A stretch of 41,819 nucleotides of DNA from Roseobacter sp. (GCF_024639605.1 NZ_JAHEHZ010000013.1:1-41819), one strand, 5' to 3'. Positions 24,794 through 32,939 are shown, counted from the stretch's first letter. Numbers and translations are program-made. The notes: generated by a model from the letters alone, not told the origin.

Positions 24794-25372
24794 TTATCGC
24801 GTATCGCCGTCATCACGCTCACGGATCATTCTTGCATGATAGCGCTGGAAATCTTCCTCCGAAGTATCGAGATAACGCTCTTCTTTTACCCAGGTCATCA
24901 GGTCGAGAGTCGTGCCGGCAGAAAAGGCGCCGGGCATGACGGCGACGGCCTGCTGTTGCGCTGACTTACTCTCGTCCAGCGTGGTATCCATAAAGATCAT
25001 CGTCGGCGTGAAGAGCACACCCCATTTGCGCAGGACTTCTTTTTCTGAGAGTTCTTCGCCGTCGGTGTCCACCACTTCGGTGTCACCGTGCAGGTTCAGC
25101 TGCACCGTATAATAGTCTTCCTGCAGAAGCGTATTCACCCGAGGGTCGGGAAAGGTATTCTCATGCATATCGCGACAGTACAGGCAGCCGCGTTGCTCCA
25201 CCAGAATCAACATCCGTTTGCCTTCCGCCTGCGCTTCGGCAAAGTCTTCCTGCAGATCCTTGAAGGTATCGCGCATCCAGTCCGCTTTATGCAGACCATC
25301 GTCGCCCATTTCGGCAGCATGGGCCGTCAGCGTCATGCCGGCCAGAGCCAGACCAAAGAGTATCGAACGCAT
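24794..25372 (-). CDS. soxW: SoxW, periplasmic thioredoxin-like protein
   Basis: 192 aa with a Sec signal (MRSILFGLALAGMTLTAHAA). The thioredoxin-like fold carries the redox motif CLYC (Cys63, Cys66) in LILVEQRGCLYCRDMH, and the cis-Pro segment VLFTPTMIFMD. SoxW receives electrons from SoxV and keeps Sox thiols, such as the SoxY cysteine, reduced. GGAGGA lies before the ATG, 18 nt after the soxV stop, so soxV and soxW form one unit. Confidence 0.9.
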   Translation of the reverse strand: MRSILFGLALAGMTLTAHAAEMGDDGLHKADWMRDTFKDLQEDFAEAQAEGKRMLILVEQRGCLYCRDMHENTFPDPRVNTLLQEDYYTVQLNLHGDTEVVDTDGEELSEKEVLRKWGVLFTPTMIFMDTTLDESKSAQQQAVAVMPGAFSAGTTLDLMTWVKEERYLDTSEEDFQRYHARMIRERDDGDTR

Positions 25373-25390
25373 AATTTTCCTCCTCCGGAT

Positions 25391-26131
25391 TTATCCGATT
25401 GAACTGAACCACGGAATGTTTTCGAGCATCCATTGTGCGATGATATTAATCGTATCTGTCGCGATCAGAATGCCGAAAATGATCAGCAGAACGCCCATCA
25501 GCTTTTCGACAATGCCCAGATGGCGCCTGAACCGGCGCATCCAGGCCATGAAGGGACCGACAAAAAGAGCGGCCCCGATAAAAGGCAGTGTCATACCCAG
25601 ACCGTACACAAAGAGCAGGATGGCCCCGTGGGAGGCAGTTTCCTGCCCGGCTGCGGTAAACAGGATCGCCGCCAGAACCGGACCCACGCAGGGCGTCCAG
25701 CCGAAAGCAAATGCCAGCCCGATCACATAGGCCCCGACCAGGCCGACCTGGCCTGAACCTGCGCCGTCGGCCCGGAACTGCCGGTAGAGAATTCCGATTT
25801 TCAGCACCCCCAGAAAGTGCAGTCCCATCGCAATGATTACCACAGCCGCAATCCAGCGCAGGATATCAAAATACTCGCGGACCATCTGCCCGAAGAGCGT
25901 GGCCGTGGCCCCGAGACCCATGAAAACGGTAATCACACCGAGGGCAAAACACACCGACGCCAGAACCGCCTGGCGACGCACCGCACCGGTGATGGGTGCA
26001 TCTTCCGATATCTGGTTCATCCCGACACCGGCGAGGTAGCTCAGATAGAACGGCACCATCGGCAAAATGCAGGGTGATAAAAAAGACAGCAGACCCGCGA
26101 GTAAAGCGCCCAAAAATGTCACATCGAACAT
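25391..26131 (-). CDS. soxV: SoxV, CcdA-family thiol-electron transporter
   Basis: 246 aa from the ATG at 26129-26131 (GGGGAG upstream); an ATG nine codons earlier lies inside the promoter dyad and is less likely. Six membrane helices with the paired cysteines of CcdA/DsbD-beta: LSPCILPMVPFY in helix 1 and GWTPCVGPVLAA in helix 4. It carries reducing equivalents from cytoplasmic thioredoxin across the membrane to SoxW and SoxS. It is divergent from soxS, with a compact shared control region. Confidence 0.9.
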   Translation of the reverse strand: MFDVTFLGALLAGLLSFLSPCILPMVPFYLSYLAGVGMNQISEDAPITGAVRRQAVLASVCFALGVITVFMGLGATATLFGQMVREYFDILRWIAAVVIIAMGLHFLGVLKIGILYRQFRADGAGSGQVGLVGAYVIGLAFAFGWTPCVGPVLAAILFTAAGQETASHGAILLFVYGLGMTLPFIGAALFVGPFMAWMRRFRRHLGIVEKLMGVLLIIFGILIATDTINIIAQWMLENIPWFSSIG

Positions 26132-26149
26132 CCGATCGAGGCTCCCCGC

Positions 26150-26197
26150 TTGAAACATTCAAACATTAGATTATGATTGAAACACTCCAGGCGTCAA
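26150..26197. promoter_or_regulatory. Overlapping divergent soxV/soxS promoters with an operator dyad
   Basis: Rightward: TTGAAA (26150-26155), 16 nt, TATGAT (26172-26177). Leftward on the minus strand: TTGACG (26197-26192), 16 nt, CATAAT (26175-26170). The two -10 hexamers overlap. A dyad with 9-bp arms, TTCAAACAT (26158-26166) and ATGATTGAA (26173-26181), 8 of 9 pairs matching around 6 nt, covers both. One repressor dimer here could silence both directions. It is related to, but not identical with, the ATTC-N8-GAAT boxes. Confidence 0.6.
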
Positions 26198-26210
26198 TGC
26201 AGGGCTGCTC

Positions 26211-26579
26211 GTGTTCAATCTTAAATCCGCCGTTGTTTGTATTTTCATGTGTCTGCCCGGATCCGCCTGGGCGGAAACATATCTGCTTATGGCTGAGGAA
26301 CAGGGCTGTTTCTGGTGTCAGAAGTGGGATGAGGAAATTGCCGCGATATATCCGAAGACAGCGGAAGGACGCACTGCACCTTTAAGGCGGTACGATCTGC
26401 ATGCTGATACTCCCGAGGTGGAATTCGACAGACGTGTAAGCTTTACACCAACGTTTATTCTGGTCAGGAATGGTCAGGAAGCTGGGCGCATCGAAGGGCA
26501 TCCGGGACCGGACTTTTTCTGGGGCCTGTTGCAGATATTGTTCAATGAGGCGGAAATTCCGCTCGACGGAACCGGATAA
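26211..26579 (+). CDS. soxS: SoxS, small periplasmic thioredoxin-like protein
   Basis: 122 aa from GTG at 26211, with AGGG seven nt upstream; a longer in-frame start is not supported. A signal peptide (MFNLKSAVVCIFMCLPGSAWA) precedes a short thioredoxin fold with CFWC (Cys33, Cys36) and the cis-Pro loop VSFTPTFILV. SoxS is known to reactivate SoxYZ by reducing its blocked cysteine. It heads the rightward soxS-soxR-transporter unit, 6 nt before soxR. Confidence 0.88.
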   Translation: MFNLKSAVVCIFMCLPGSAWAETYLLMAEEQGCFWCQKWDEEIAAIYPKTAEGRTAPLRRYDLHADTPEVEFDRRVSFTPTFILVRNGQEAGRIEGHPGPDFFWGLLQILFNEAEIPLDGTG

Positions 26580-26585
26580 TCAGAC

Positions 26586-26972
26586 ATGGCACCTCAGGCA
26601 GACGCGCAGTATGGTACCGGCGATGAGAGCACATCCCGTTTGCCGGTTTTTGACCCCGAGATGTGTGCGGAAGACATCGACAAAATGATGCAGAACGCGC
26701 AGCACGCTGCAAATTTTCTCAAGGCGATCAGCCATGAAGGGCGGTTGATGATATTGTGTCATCTGGCCACCGGCGAGAAATCTGTCACCGAACTTGAAGA
26801 TCTTCTTGCCGCGCGTCAGGCCGCGGTATCTCAGCAGTTGTCGCGGCTGCGGCTTGAGGGTCTCGTGAAGCCGCGACGCGAGGGCAAGGCGATCTACTAC
26901 AGCTTGACAGACGACAGGCCGAAGCAAATCATGGAAGTGGTATATGATCTCTTTTGCCGGGACGCAGACTGA
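26586..26972 (+). CDS. soxR: SoxR, ArsR-family (sulfur-responsive) repressor
   Basis: 128 aa. This is the ArsR-type regulator of sox genes, unrelated to the MerR-type redox SoxR. The winged helix-turn-helix runs from about residue 40 (ANFLKAISHEGRLMILCHLA) through the recognition helix ARQAAVSQQLSRLRLEGLV (76-94) and wing YYSL. Cys58 in MILCHL and Cys124 in DLFCRD are 66 residues apart, the spacing and context of the persulfide-sensing pair in SqrR/BigR. A third Cys27 is N-terminal. It should bind DNA when reduced and release when a tetrasulfide or disulfide forms. It lies between soxS and a SoxT-like transporter. Confidence 0.9.
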   Translation: MAPQADAQYGTGDESTSRLPVFDPEMCAEDIDKMMQNAQHAANFLKAISHEGRLMILCHLATGEKSVTELEDLLAARQAAVSQQLSRLRLEGLVKPRREGKAIYYSLTDDRPKQIMEVVYDLFCRDAD

Positions 26973-27015
26973 CCGTCCTGCGTCCACGTAAGCCGGTCCC
27001 GGGGAGGAAATCGGC

Positions 27016-28071
27016 ATGCTGGATATTTTCGGAGAAGCCGGCTCTGCCGCGCTGATCGGTCTTCTGGGCGGTATCGCCCTTGGCCTTGCGGCCCGGATCG
27101 GGCGCTTTTGCACGCTGGGTGCAATCGAAGACGCTCTTTACGGATCTGATGACCGGCGGCTTCGCATGTGGGGTATTGCGATCGGTGTCGCCATTATCGG
27201 CACGCAGGTCGCGATCTCGCTGGAGTATCTTCAGGCAGCGCAGACAACTTATCTTGACCGCGTCTGGAATCCGGCGGGCACCATCATCGGCGGCCTGCTC
27301 TTCGGGTATGGAATGGCCCTGAGCGGAAACTGCGGGTACGGCGCGCTTGCGCGACTGGGCGGTGGTGATCTTCGCTCGTTTGTCATCGTGCTCGTAATGG
27401 GGCTGTCGGCCTATTTTGTTATGTCAGGACCGCTCGCACATGCCCGGGTATGGCTGTTCCCGGTTCAGGACGGGGCAACTGCGCCGCAGGGGTTCGGGCA
27501 GCTGGCAGAGCAGGTCCTGGGCGTCGATCCGGCTGTCAGCGGGCTGGTTCTGGGGGGCTGCGTTATTCTGCTCGCGCTAAGCAGCAAGGCGATGCGGGCC
27601 TCACCAAAGCACATTTTCTGGGGGGCCGTGGTGGGTCTTGCGATTGTCTCAGGATGGATCGGCACCTACTGGATTGCAAATGCCGGATTTGACGCGGAAC
27701 CGGTCGAGACACATACCTTTGCAGCTCCTATCGGGGATACGATCTTTTACACGATGACAGCTTCCGGCACTGACCTGTCGTTCAGTGTGGGATCGGTACT
27801 CGGCGTTATTCTCGGTGCGGTTGCGGGGTCGTGGTCCAACGGGCATTTCCGCTGGGAAGCCTGCGATGACCCGCGCGAGCTGAAACGGCAGATCATGGGG
27901 GCCGCGCTGATGGGCCCGGGCGCGATACTTGCTGTCGGGTGCAGCATTGGTCAGGGAGTATCGGCCTTCAGCACCCTGGCCTACAGCGCACCGGTTGCTT
28001 TTGTTGCGATCTTTATTGGTGCCAGCCTGGGGCTGAAACAGCTGATCACAGGGTTCGCGCCGGCTGAATGA
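27016..28071 (+). CDS. YeeE/YedE (SoxT-like) sulfur transporter, second copy
   Basis: 351 aa, about nine to ten hydrophobic helices. Conserved cysteines occur in ARIGRFCTLGAI (first helix), LSGNCGYGALARLGGG and AVGCSIGQGVSAFSTL, the positions used for thiosulfate passage in YeeE-type channels. GGGGAGGA sits before the ATG, 43 nt after soxR. Co-transcription with soxR suggests it imports or exports the sulfur signal or substrate of the pathway; genes at this position are often called soxT. It differs clearly in sequence from the copy at 15173, so they are not a recent duplication. Confidence 0.86.
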   Translation: MLDIFGEAGSAALIGLLGGIALGLAARIGRFCTLGAIEDALYGSDDRRLRMWGIAIGVAIIGTQVAISLEYLQAAQTTYLDRVWNPAGTIIGGLLFGYGMALSGNCGYGALARLGGGDLRSFVIVLVMGLSAYFVMSGPLAHARVWLFPVQDGATAPQGFGQLAEQVLGVDPAVSGLVLGGCVILLALSSKAMRASPKHIFWGAVVGLAIVSGWIGTYWIANAGFDAEPVETHTFAAPIGDTIFYTMTASGTDLSFSVGSVLGVILGAVAGSWSNGHFRWEACDDPRELKRQIMGAALMGPGAILAVGCSIGQGVSAFSTLAYSAPVAFVAIFIGASLGLKQLITGFAPAE

Positions 28072-28228
28072 TATAATCTGGCTCCGATGTGCGACCGCTC
28101 CGGCGGCACGGGATTATCAACCAGACGCCCGGTCTCAACATACCTTCTGCCGCGTGGCGACGGACTACTCATCGCGCAGAGCGACAACGAGGATTGACCA
28201 TCCTGCCTGCAGGGCCAAAACTCGACGG

Positions 28229-29758
28229 ATGAACACTGAAACGCCCGCTGAAGTGAACCCGCCCTTCTGGTTGCTGATCACGCTGCAAACCGGAATTTCC
28301 GCCGCAGGTCTTGTCGTCGAAATTGTCGCCGCCCGGATGATCGCGCCATATGTGGGGATGAGCCTTTACACCTGGACCGCCATAATTGCAGTGGTTCTGG
28401 CGGGCTTTTCGCTTGGTCACTGGTGGGGCGGCAGGCTGGCTGCATTTCCCACGCGCGCGGCCATGATGCGGATCGGATGGGTGCTCGCTGCAGCGGCGGT
28501 ATTCACTGCCGGCGCCAGCCTGATCCTGCGCCTTGTGGCGCTGCCTGTTCTGCAATCCGTTGAAAACCCGCTGACGGCCATATCCTTCATTGCCATCGCC
28601 GCATTTTTTCTCCCGTCATTGTTTGCCGGCGTGCCGGCGCCGGTGCTTGCCGTTGTGGCGATGCGGGGGCGGCAGCGGTCGGAAGAGGCTCTGGGGGTGA
28701 TGTTCGCCGCCGGCGCGATGGGTGCGATTGTCGGCACCCTGCTGGCGGGGTTTCTCTTTATCTCCTGGATCGGGTCAACGGCGACGCTGCAAATCATGGC
28801 GGGGTTTTACGCAGTATCCGCGCTGATTGTCATGCTCTCCGGACGGGGCGAAAAAGCGACCCGCGCCGGGGCCGCCGGCACCATTGCCCTCACCGGGTTA
28901 CTGGCCTGGCACGCCCTCACGACAAACCCGGTCTGCACCGTTGAAAGCAGCTATTTCTGTATCCGGAGCGAGACCCTCTCTGCGGACGAGGAACCTCCTG
29001 TACGGGTCATGATCATCGACCATCTCGCGCATGGCATCTCTGCGCGCGACCATCCCGGGGTGATGTACACCGACCACACCGCGATGCTCGATGCGCTGCC
29101 CCGGATGAGGATGGGTGACCGGCCTTTCAGCTCTTTCCATATCGGTGGTGGCACATATTCGGTGCCGCGCGGGTGGGCGTCGCGCGGCCTCGATAACATC
29201 GTTGTGTCAGAGATCGACCCGGAAGTCACAAGAATGGCAACCGATGCCTTCTGGTTCGACCCCGGCACGGCCACTGTCCTGCACGAAGATGCCAGACGCG
29301 TGCTTTTAACCACGGAAAAAGAGTATGACGTGATCGTAGGCGATGCCTTTACCGATATTGCCGTACCCGCCCATCTCGTCACACTGGAATTCTTTCAGCT
29401 TGTCTCTCAACGACTGTCGGGGGGCGGGGTTTTCGCGATGAACGTGGTCGATAACGTGGACCGCCTCGCCGCTTTGTCTGCTGTTTACAAAACGCTTCTG
29501 CAGGTTTTTCCCAGCGTAGAAGTCTGGACCAAAGCGTAACCGCCGAGACCCGGGGAAAGAAGGGTCTTCGTGATACTCGCCGGACAATCCGACAGCCATG
29601 TGTCCGAGATCACAACCGGCACACCTGAGCCTGCAACTTTTGCGCCACTGGCGGACGCGTTTCTGAACGAAACTGTCGCGCGGACAAACGCGCCGTTGCT
29701 GACGGACGATTTTGCGCCCGTGGACCGGTTGATGGGGCTCGGCTCCGTGCTGGACTAG
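28229..29758 (+). pseudogene. Fused membrane/spermidine-synthase-like gene interrupted by in-frame TAA
   Basis: The reading frame from ATG 28229 gives 436 residues, then TAA at 29537-29539, then 72 further residues in the same frame to TAG at 29756-29758. The N-terminal half has about seven membrane segments (ISAAGLVVEIVAARMIAPYVG first). The rest is a spermidine-synthase-like methyltransferase fold with FHIGGGTYSVPRGW and VIVGDAFTDIAVP. The post-stop segment (RRVFVILAGQSD onward, with LLTDDFAPVDRLMG) is clearly the missing C-terminus of the same family, so this is one gene with a point nonsense change. It may be a pseudogene, a functional truncation or a sequence error. No strong ribosome-binding site was seen. 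The family's true reaction is uncertain. Confidence 0.82.
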
Positions 29759-29809
29759 CCAGACTGCCTGCTGATCTGCAAAATCCTGCAGGGTGTCGTT
29801 CTGCGCCCA

Positions 29810-29850
29810 GCCGGTCCGGCGGGAGGCGTCGCAGCAAACCGGCGGTTTTT
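29810..29850 (+). terminator. Probable terminator downstream of the spermidine-synthase-like gene
   Basis: GCCGGT (29810-29815) pairs with ACCGGC (29838-29843) across 22 nt, followed by GG and five T (29846-29850) on the plus strand. It ends at the stop codon of the convergent 102-aa gene. The stem is short for the loop, so confidence is moderate. Confidence 0.4.
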
Positions 29851-30157
29851 ACATCTGCGCGGCGATAAAAAGTGTCGCGCGGGGCTGTTCAGAAGAACGC
29901 CGCCCGATCATCCGCTGGCGCGCCACCTTCAGTTTCAGATAAGCCACCTCGAGCTGCATTCTTGCACGTTCGCGCTTTTCATACAGTCTCCGGACACTTG
30001 AGCCGGGGTCTCCGATGACCCACCGCCCGGGCTTGCTCTCTGCCGGAAACCACGCCCTCACGTTACGGACCGCCATGACCCAGGCCTGATCGGCCGCCTG
30101 ATACCGCAGGTAGGCGCGCTGCAGAACGCGTCGTCGCAGGGCTATATCGGAATGCAT
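29849..30157 (-). CDS. Small basic helical protein of unknown function
   Basis: 102 aa from ATG 30157, which has a perfect AAAGGAGGG site before it; eight extra upstream codons lie over that site. The sequence is rich in Arg/Lys and aromatic residues (RRRVLQRAYLRYQAADQAWVMAV near the start; KRERARMQLEVAYLKLKVARQRM near the end) and probably forms two long amphipathic helices. No family was recognised. It follows cbpM by 45 nt at the end of a leftward run usp - SpoIIAA-like - cbpA - cbpM, so it may be a stress-related accessory to the CbpA chaperone. The strong ribosome-binding site argues that it is expressed. Confidence 0.7.
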   Translation of the reverse strand: MHSDIALRRRVLQRAYLRYQAADQAWVMAVRNVRAWFPAESKPGRWVIGDPGSSVRRLYEKRERARMQLEVAYLKLKVARQRMIGRRSSEQPRATLFIAAQM

Positions 30158-30202
30158 TTTTCCCTCCTTTGTCGTCGGCACTAAGATCAGATGCGGACTG
30201 CG

Positions 30203-30553
30203 TCAGCCGCCTCTTTCTTTCGTGGCACCGTGAATGTCCCAGAATGTCGCAACGACCGTCTGTCTGATCTCTTCGGGTTGCTGTTCGACAGCTTCAGACA
30301 GTGATTTCAGTTCTCGCCGGGTCTGGTGCAGACGGTCCAGCAACGGCAGGATCACAGGCAAAGCATCTGTCGGAAGCGACATGTCTTTTCTCAGATCACA
30401 CAGAAGCCTGATGCGCGCGATATCGACGTCATCGAACACCGGCCCGCGCTCGCTCTGAGCCGGACGCACCCAGCCCTCCCGGACCCAGACACGCAACTCT
30501 CTCAGACTGAGACGCCTGACCTGTGCCACGACCGTTTTTTCGTCAAGGCTCAT
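30203..30553 (-). CDS. cbpM: CbpM, modulator of the CbpA co-chaperone
   Basis: 116 aa. The MerR-like fold is visible as LSLRELRVWVREGWVRP followed by FDDVDIARIRLLCDLRKDMSLP and a C-terminal helix VILPLLDRLHQTRRELKSLSEAV. CbpM binds the J-domain of CbpA and restrains its activity. Its ATG overlaps the cbpA stop by 4 nt (ATGA), as expected for an obligate partner pair. Confidence 0.82.
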   Translation of the reverse strand: MSLDEKTVVAQVRRLSLRELRVWVREGWVRPAQSERGPVFDDVDIARIRLLCDLRKDMSLPTDALPVILPLLDRLHQTRRELKSLSEAVEQQPEEIRQTVVATFWDIHGATKERGG

Positions 30554-31482
30554 TTTGTCCTCCGCAGGTTCTTGCGCGGATCAAAGCCGCAGTGATCGCG
30601 CCATTGCCCCGCGAGCTCCTCCATCCGGGTGTCTGTTTTATCGGGCAACACGATCCGCAGACGCACAAACTGATCTCCCCGGCCACCTTTGCTTTTTGCT
30701 GTGCCCCTGCCTTTCAGACGGAGACGGTGACCGGAAGAAACCCCTTTGGGGATCGTCACGGACACAGGACCATCGATGGTTGGTACGCCGACCTTGCCGC
30801 CGAGGACCGCTTCATCGAAAGTGATGGGCAGTTCGACTTCGATGTTATCGCCGTCGCGCACGAATTCAGGATGCGCAAGCACAGAGACCGTTACGAACGC
30901 ATCGCCCGCCGGACCCTGTCCGAAACCGGGAGACCCTTTGCCACGCAGGCGCAGCGTCTGCCCGTCCCTGATGCCCGGCGGGATCGATATCTCGATCCCC
31001 TTGCCGTCCGGCATTGTCACGTTGCGTTTCGCACCGCGGGCGGCATCAAGGAAATCCACATCTATATGATAGCGGACATCAGTACCACGCGCGTGAAACT
31101 CCCGCCGCCCTGCCCCGCGGCCGAAACCGTGACGTCCGAACAGCCCCGAAAACAGATCAGAGTCGGCATCAAATCCGCCGAGGTCCGCATCCGGGTCGTA
31201 TCTGCGGCCACCCTCCTGTCCGGCATACTGGTGGTAATACTGCCTCTCCTGGCGCTCCTGGCCGCTGGCATCGATTTCACCCGCATCAAAGCGTCTGCGT
31301 TTTTCCGGATCACCCAGTAGATCATTCGCGGCGGCAACCGCCTGGAATTCAGCCTGCTTTTTCGCATCCCCCGGATGCAGATCCGGGTGCAGCTTTTTGG
31401 CGAGCCTGCGGTACGCCTTTTTGATGTCATCCTGTGTGGCAGTCTTAGCAACGCCAAGGATTTTATACGGATCGTCACTCAT
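30550..31482 (-). CDS. cbpA: CbpA-type DnaJ co-chaperone
   Basis: 310 aa. The N-terminal J-domain has DPYKILGVAKTATQDDIKKAYRR and the HPD tripeptide in KKLHPDLHPGD. A Gly/Phe-rich linker follows (FGRHGFGRGAG), then two C-terminal beta-sandwich domains without a zinc finger (VTMPDGKGIEISIPPGIRDGQTLRLRGKG), which defines CbpA rather than DnaJ. It delivers misfolded substrates to DnaK. Coupling to cbpM supports the assignment. It lies downstream of the universal stress and SpoIIAA-like genes on the same strand. Confidence 0.88.
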   Translation of the reverse strand: MSDDPYKILGVAKTATQDDIKKAYRRLAKKLHPDLHPGDAKKQAEFQAVAAANDLLGDPEKRRRFDAGEIDASGQERQERQYYHQYAGQEGGRRYDPDADLGGFDADSDLFSGLFGRHGFGRGAGRREFHARGTDVRYHIDVDFLDAARGAKRNVTMPDGKGIEISIPPGIRDGQTLRLRGKGSPGFGQGPAGDAFVTVSVLAHPEFVRDGDNIEVELPITFDEAVLGGKVGVPTIDGPVSVTIPKGVSSGHRLRLKGRGTAKSKGGRGDQFVRLRIVLPDKTDTRMEELAGQWRDHCGFDPRKNLRRTK

Positions 31483-31574
31483 CTTTCAGGGTCCATCCAA
31501 ATTGCTCAAACTCACCGCGCCGGGCAGAGAATGTGATCCGGCATGCGACGCTGTCCGGTGCTGCGGCTGCCGGA

Positions 31575-32315
31575 TTATTCCGAAATCCAGGCCTTTGCCT
31601 CCTCCAGATCAGCGAGGTCAAAGACCATAACTTCGGTCGGCATCAGCATCCCGAAAAGCTTCGCGGAATGCCTGATCCATTCCTGATCGGTCACCAGCGC
31701 AAGTTTAGAAAACGTCGTCAGGTGTGAAAATCCGAATCTGAGATCATCCCACATCGCGCCGGGAGAATACCCGTCAAACCAGGTACCAAGAACGCAGATC
31801 ATTTTCAGTTTGTCATGCCCTTTCGCACGCCGCTCAATCAGCGGAACAAGCATGCCGGAATAGTCCTGCGAGGTGATCAGCCCCCTGATATCAATGCCCA
31901 CGACATCGCGCGGGAGACCTTCTAATTCGATGATGGCACCGGGGTGATCGTCTTCGGTCTGCGCCCAGGCGACCGCGTCATCTGTCGCGTCCTTGTTGAA
32001 ACGCCGCACCTTCGCCTGAACAAAATGATCGACAAGAAGCCGTGCCAGCCACAGCAGTTTACTGTCGCTTACAATGGCAACCTTCCGGACGAGACTATGG
32101 TGTCCCTGCACAAATTTCAGGTGCTTTTTCAGCGCACTGAAATCCGCCCAGAAGGGCGCACTTTTCGTTTGCAGAACGAGGTTGGGGACCCGGTCGGTTT
32201 CATTGATGTAGTCATTGATCTTCCGGCTGAGCTCATCAATATCTTCAGCGCGCAGAAGTCCTTCCGGCGTGATCACCGCAATGTTCTCACGTGGACGGAT
32301 GTCTGTCGTCAGCAT
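31575..32315 (-). CDS. Tandem SpoIIAA-like (STAS-fold) protein
   Basis: 246 aa made of two similar halves, about 1-118 and 124-246. Both halves follow a STAS/SpoIIAA-like pattern: a strand (IAVITPEGLLRAEDIDELSRKI; VGIDIRGLITSQDYSGMLVPLI), a central FWADFSALKKHLKF or PGAMWDDLRFGFSHL helix, a VAIVSDSKLL or LALVTDQEWI strand, and a final AxxWAQ/AKAWIS helix. SpoIIAA-like proteins are small cytosolic or membrane-associated domains often encoded near stress genes; no enzymatic role is known. The domain is usually single, so the duplication is notable. The gene is 63 nt downstream of the universal stress protein gene and probably co-transcribed. Confidence 0.75.
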   Translation of the reverse strand: MLTTDIRPRENIAVITPEGLLRAEDIDELSRKINDYINETDRVPNLVLQTKSAPFWADFSALKKHLKFVQGHHSLVRKVAIVSDSKLLWLARLLVDHFVQAKVRRFNKDATDDAVAWAQTEDDHPGAIIELEGLPRDVVGIDIRGLITSQDYSGMLVPLIERRAKGHDKLKMICVLGTWFDGYSPGAMWDDLRFGFSHLTTFSKLALVTDQEWIRHSAKLFGMLMPTEVMVFDLADLEEAKAWISE

Positions 32316-32378
32316 ACCGGTGTCTCCCTTTCGTCAACGGGTGGCTTTGCCGGAAAGACCGGCGACCGGGGCGGGCCC

Positions 32379-32786
32379 TTATCTAACCACATGCACAGCG
32401 CAGGACGCATGTCTCACGACATGTGATGCTGTTGATCCGAGAAAATAGTCCTTCACGCCCGGACGGTGAGAGGCGATTATAATGAGATCATTGCCGTACT
32501 GCCCCGCATAATCGAGTATTGTACGTCCCGGATGCCCTTCCAGAATGACGCCTTCGGCGCCCGTCAGATTCTGTGCCAGACGGTCCATTTTCTGATGCAG
32601 TGTGACACGCAGTTCTTTTTGCAGATCTTCCGTTATATAGGACTTTGCATAGCCGGGCAGACGCTCAATCACATGAAGCAAAGTGATTTTCGCGCCTGGC
32701 GTGGCAAGCAGGCCGGCCAGCTTTACAGGTGCGCTTTTGTCGTGGTCGTCATCGAATACGACCGGCACGAGGATGTTGTTATACAT
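32379..32786 (-). CDS. Universal stress protein (UspA family)
   Basis: 135 aa, single Usp domain. It starts YNNILVPVVFDDDHDK and has a C-terminal nucleotide-binding region HRPGVKDYFLGSTASHVVRHA ending VHVV. Usp proteins accumulate under starvation or low oxygen and bind ATP or partners. An FNR-type site (32840-32853) lies 54 nt upstream of the start, with a -10-like AATAAC 21 nt from its edge, so induction on oxygen limitation is likely. It is probably the first gene of the run down to the 102-aa protein. Confidence 0.87.
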   Translation of the reverse strand: MYNNILVPVVFDDDHDKSAPVKLAGLLATPGAKITLLHVIERLPGYAKSYITEDLQKELRVTLHQKMDRLAQNLTGAEGVILEGHPGRTILDYAGQYGNDLIIIASHRPGVKDYFLGSTASHVVRHASCAVHVVR

Positions 32787-32839
32787 GATGTTTTCCTTCC
32801 CGATATTCGCCTGTTATTGCGCAAAAAACCGCCCCGGCA

Positions 32840-32853
32840 TTGTTCCAGATCAA
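32840..32853 (-). promoter_or_regulatory. FNR/FnrL-type site upstream of usp (one mismatch)
   Basis: The minus strand reads TTGATCTGGAACAA, matching TTGA-N6-TCAA at 7 of 8 fixed bases. A hexamer AATAAC (32818-32813) lies 21 nt beyond its edge, the geometry of a class II FNR-activated promoter for usp. Confidence 0.55.
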
Positions 32854-32939
32854 TTCACCGGGCCGGGCACCTTCAGATCGTGCGGTTTTCGGGCCCTGAT
32901 CGACCTGATTTCGGTGGCCGCGATGACGGGCACCGGGGA

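Noticed and set aside
28072-28077. TATAAT after the second SoxT-like gene
   Set aside because: No -35-like hexamer at 16-18 nt upstream and it overlaps the end of a gene.
31510-31530. Half FNR-like sequence upstream of cbpA
   Set aside because: Minus strand reads TTGA then TGGA instead of TCAA; only one half-site fits.
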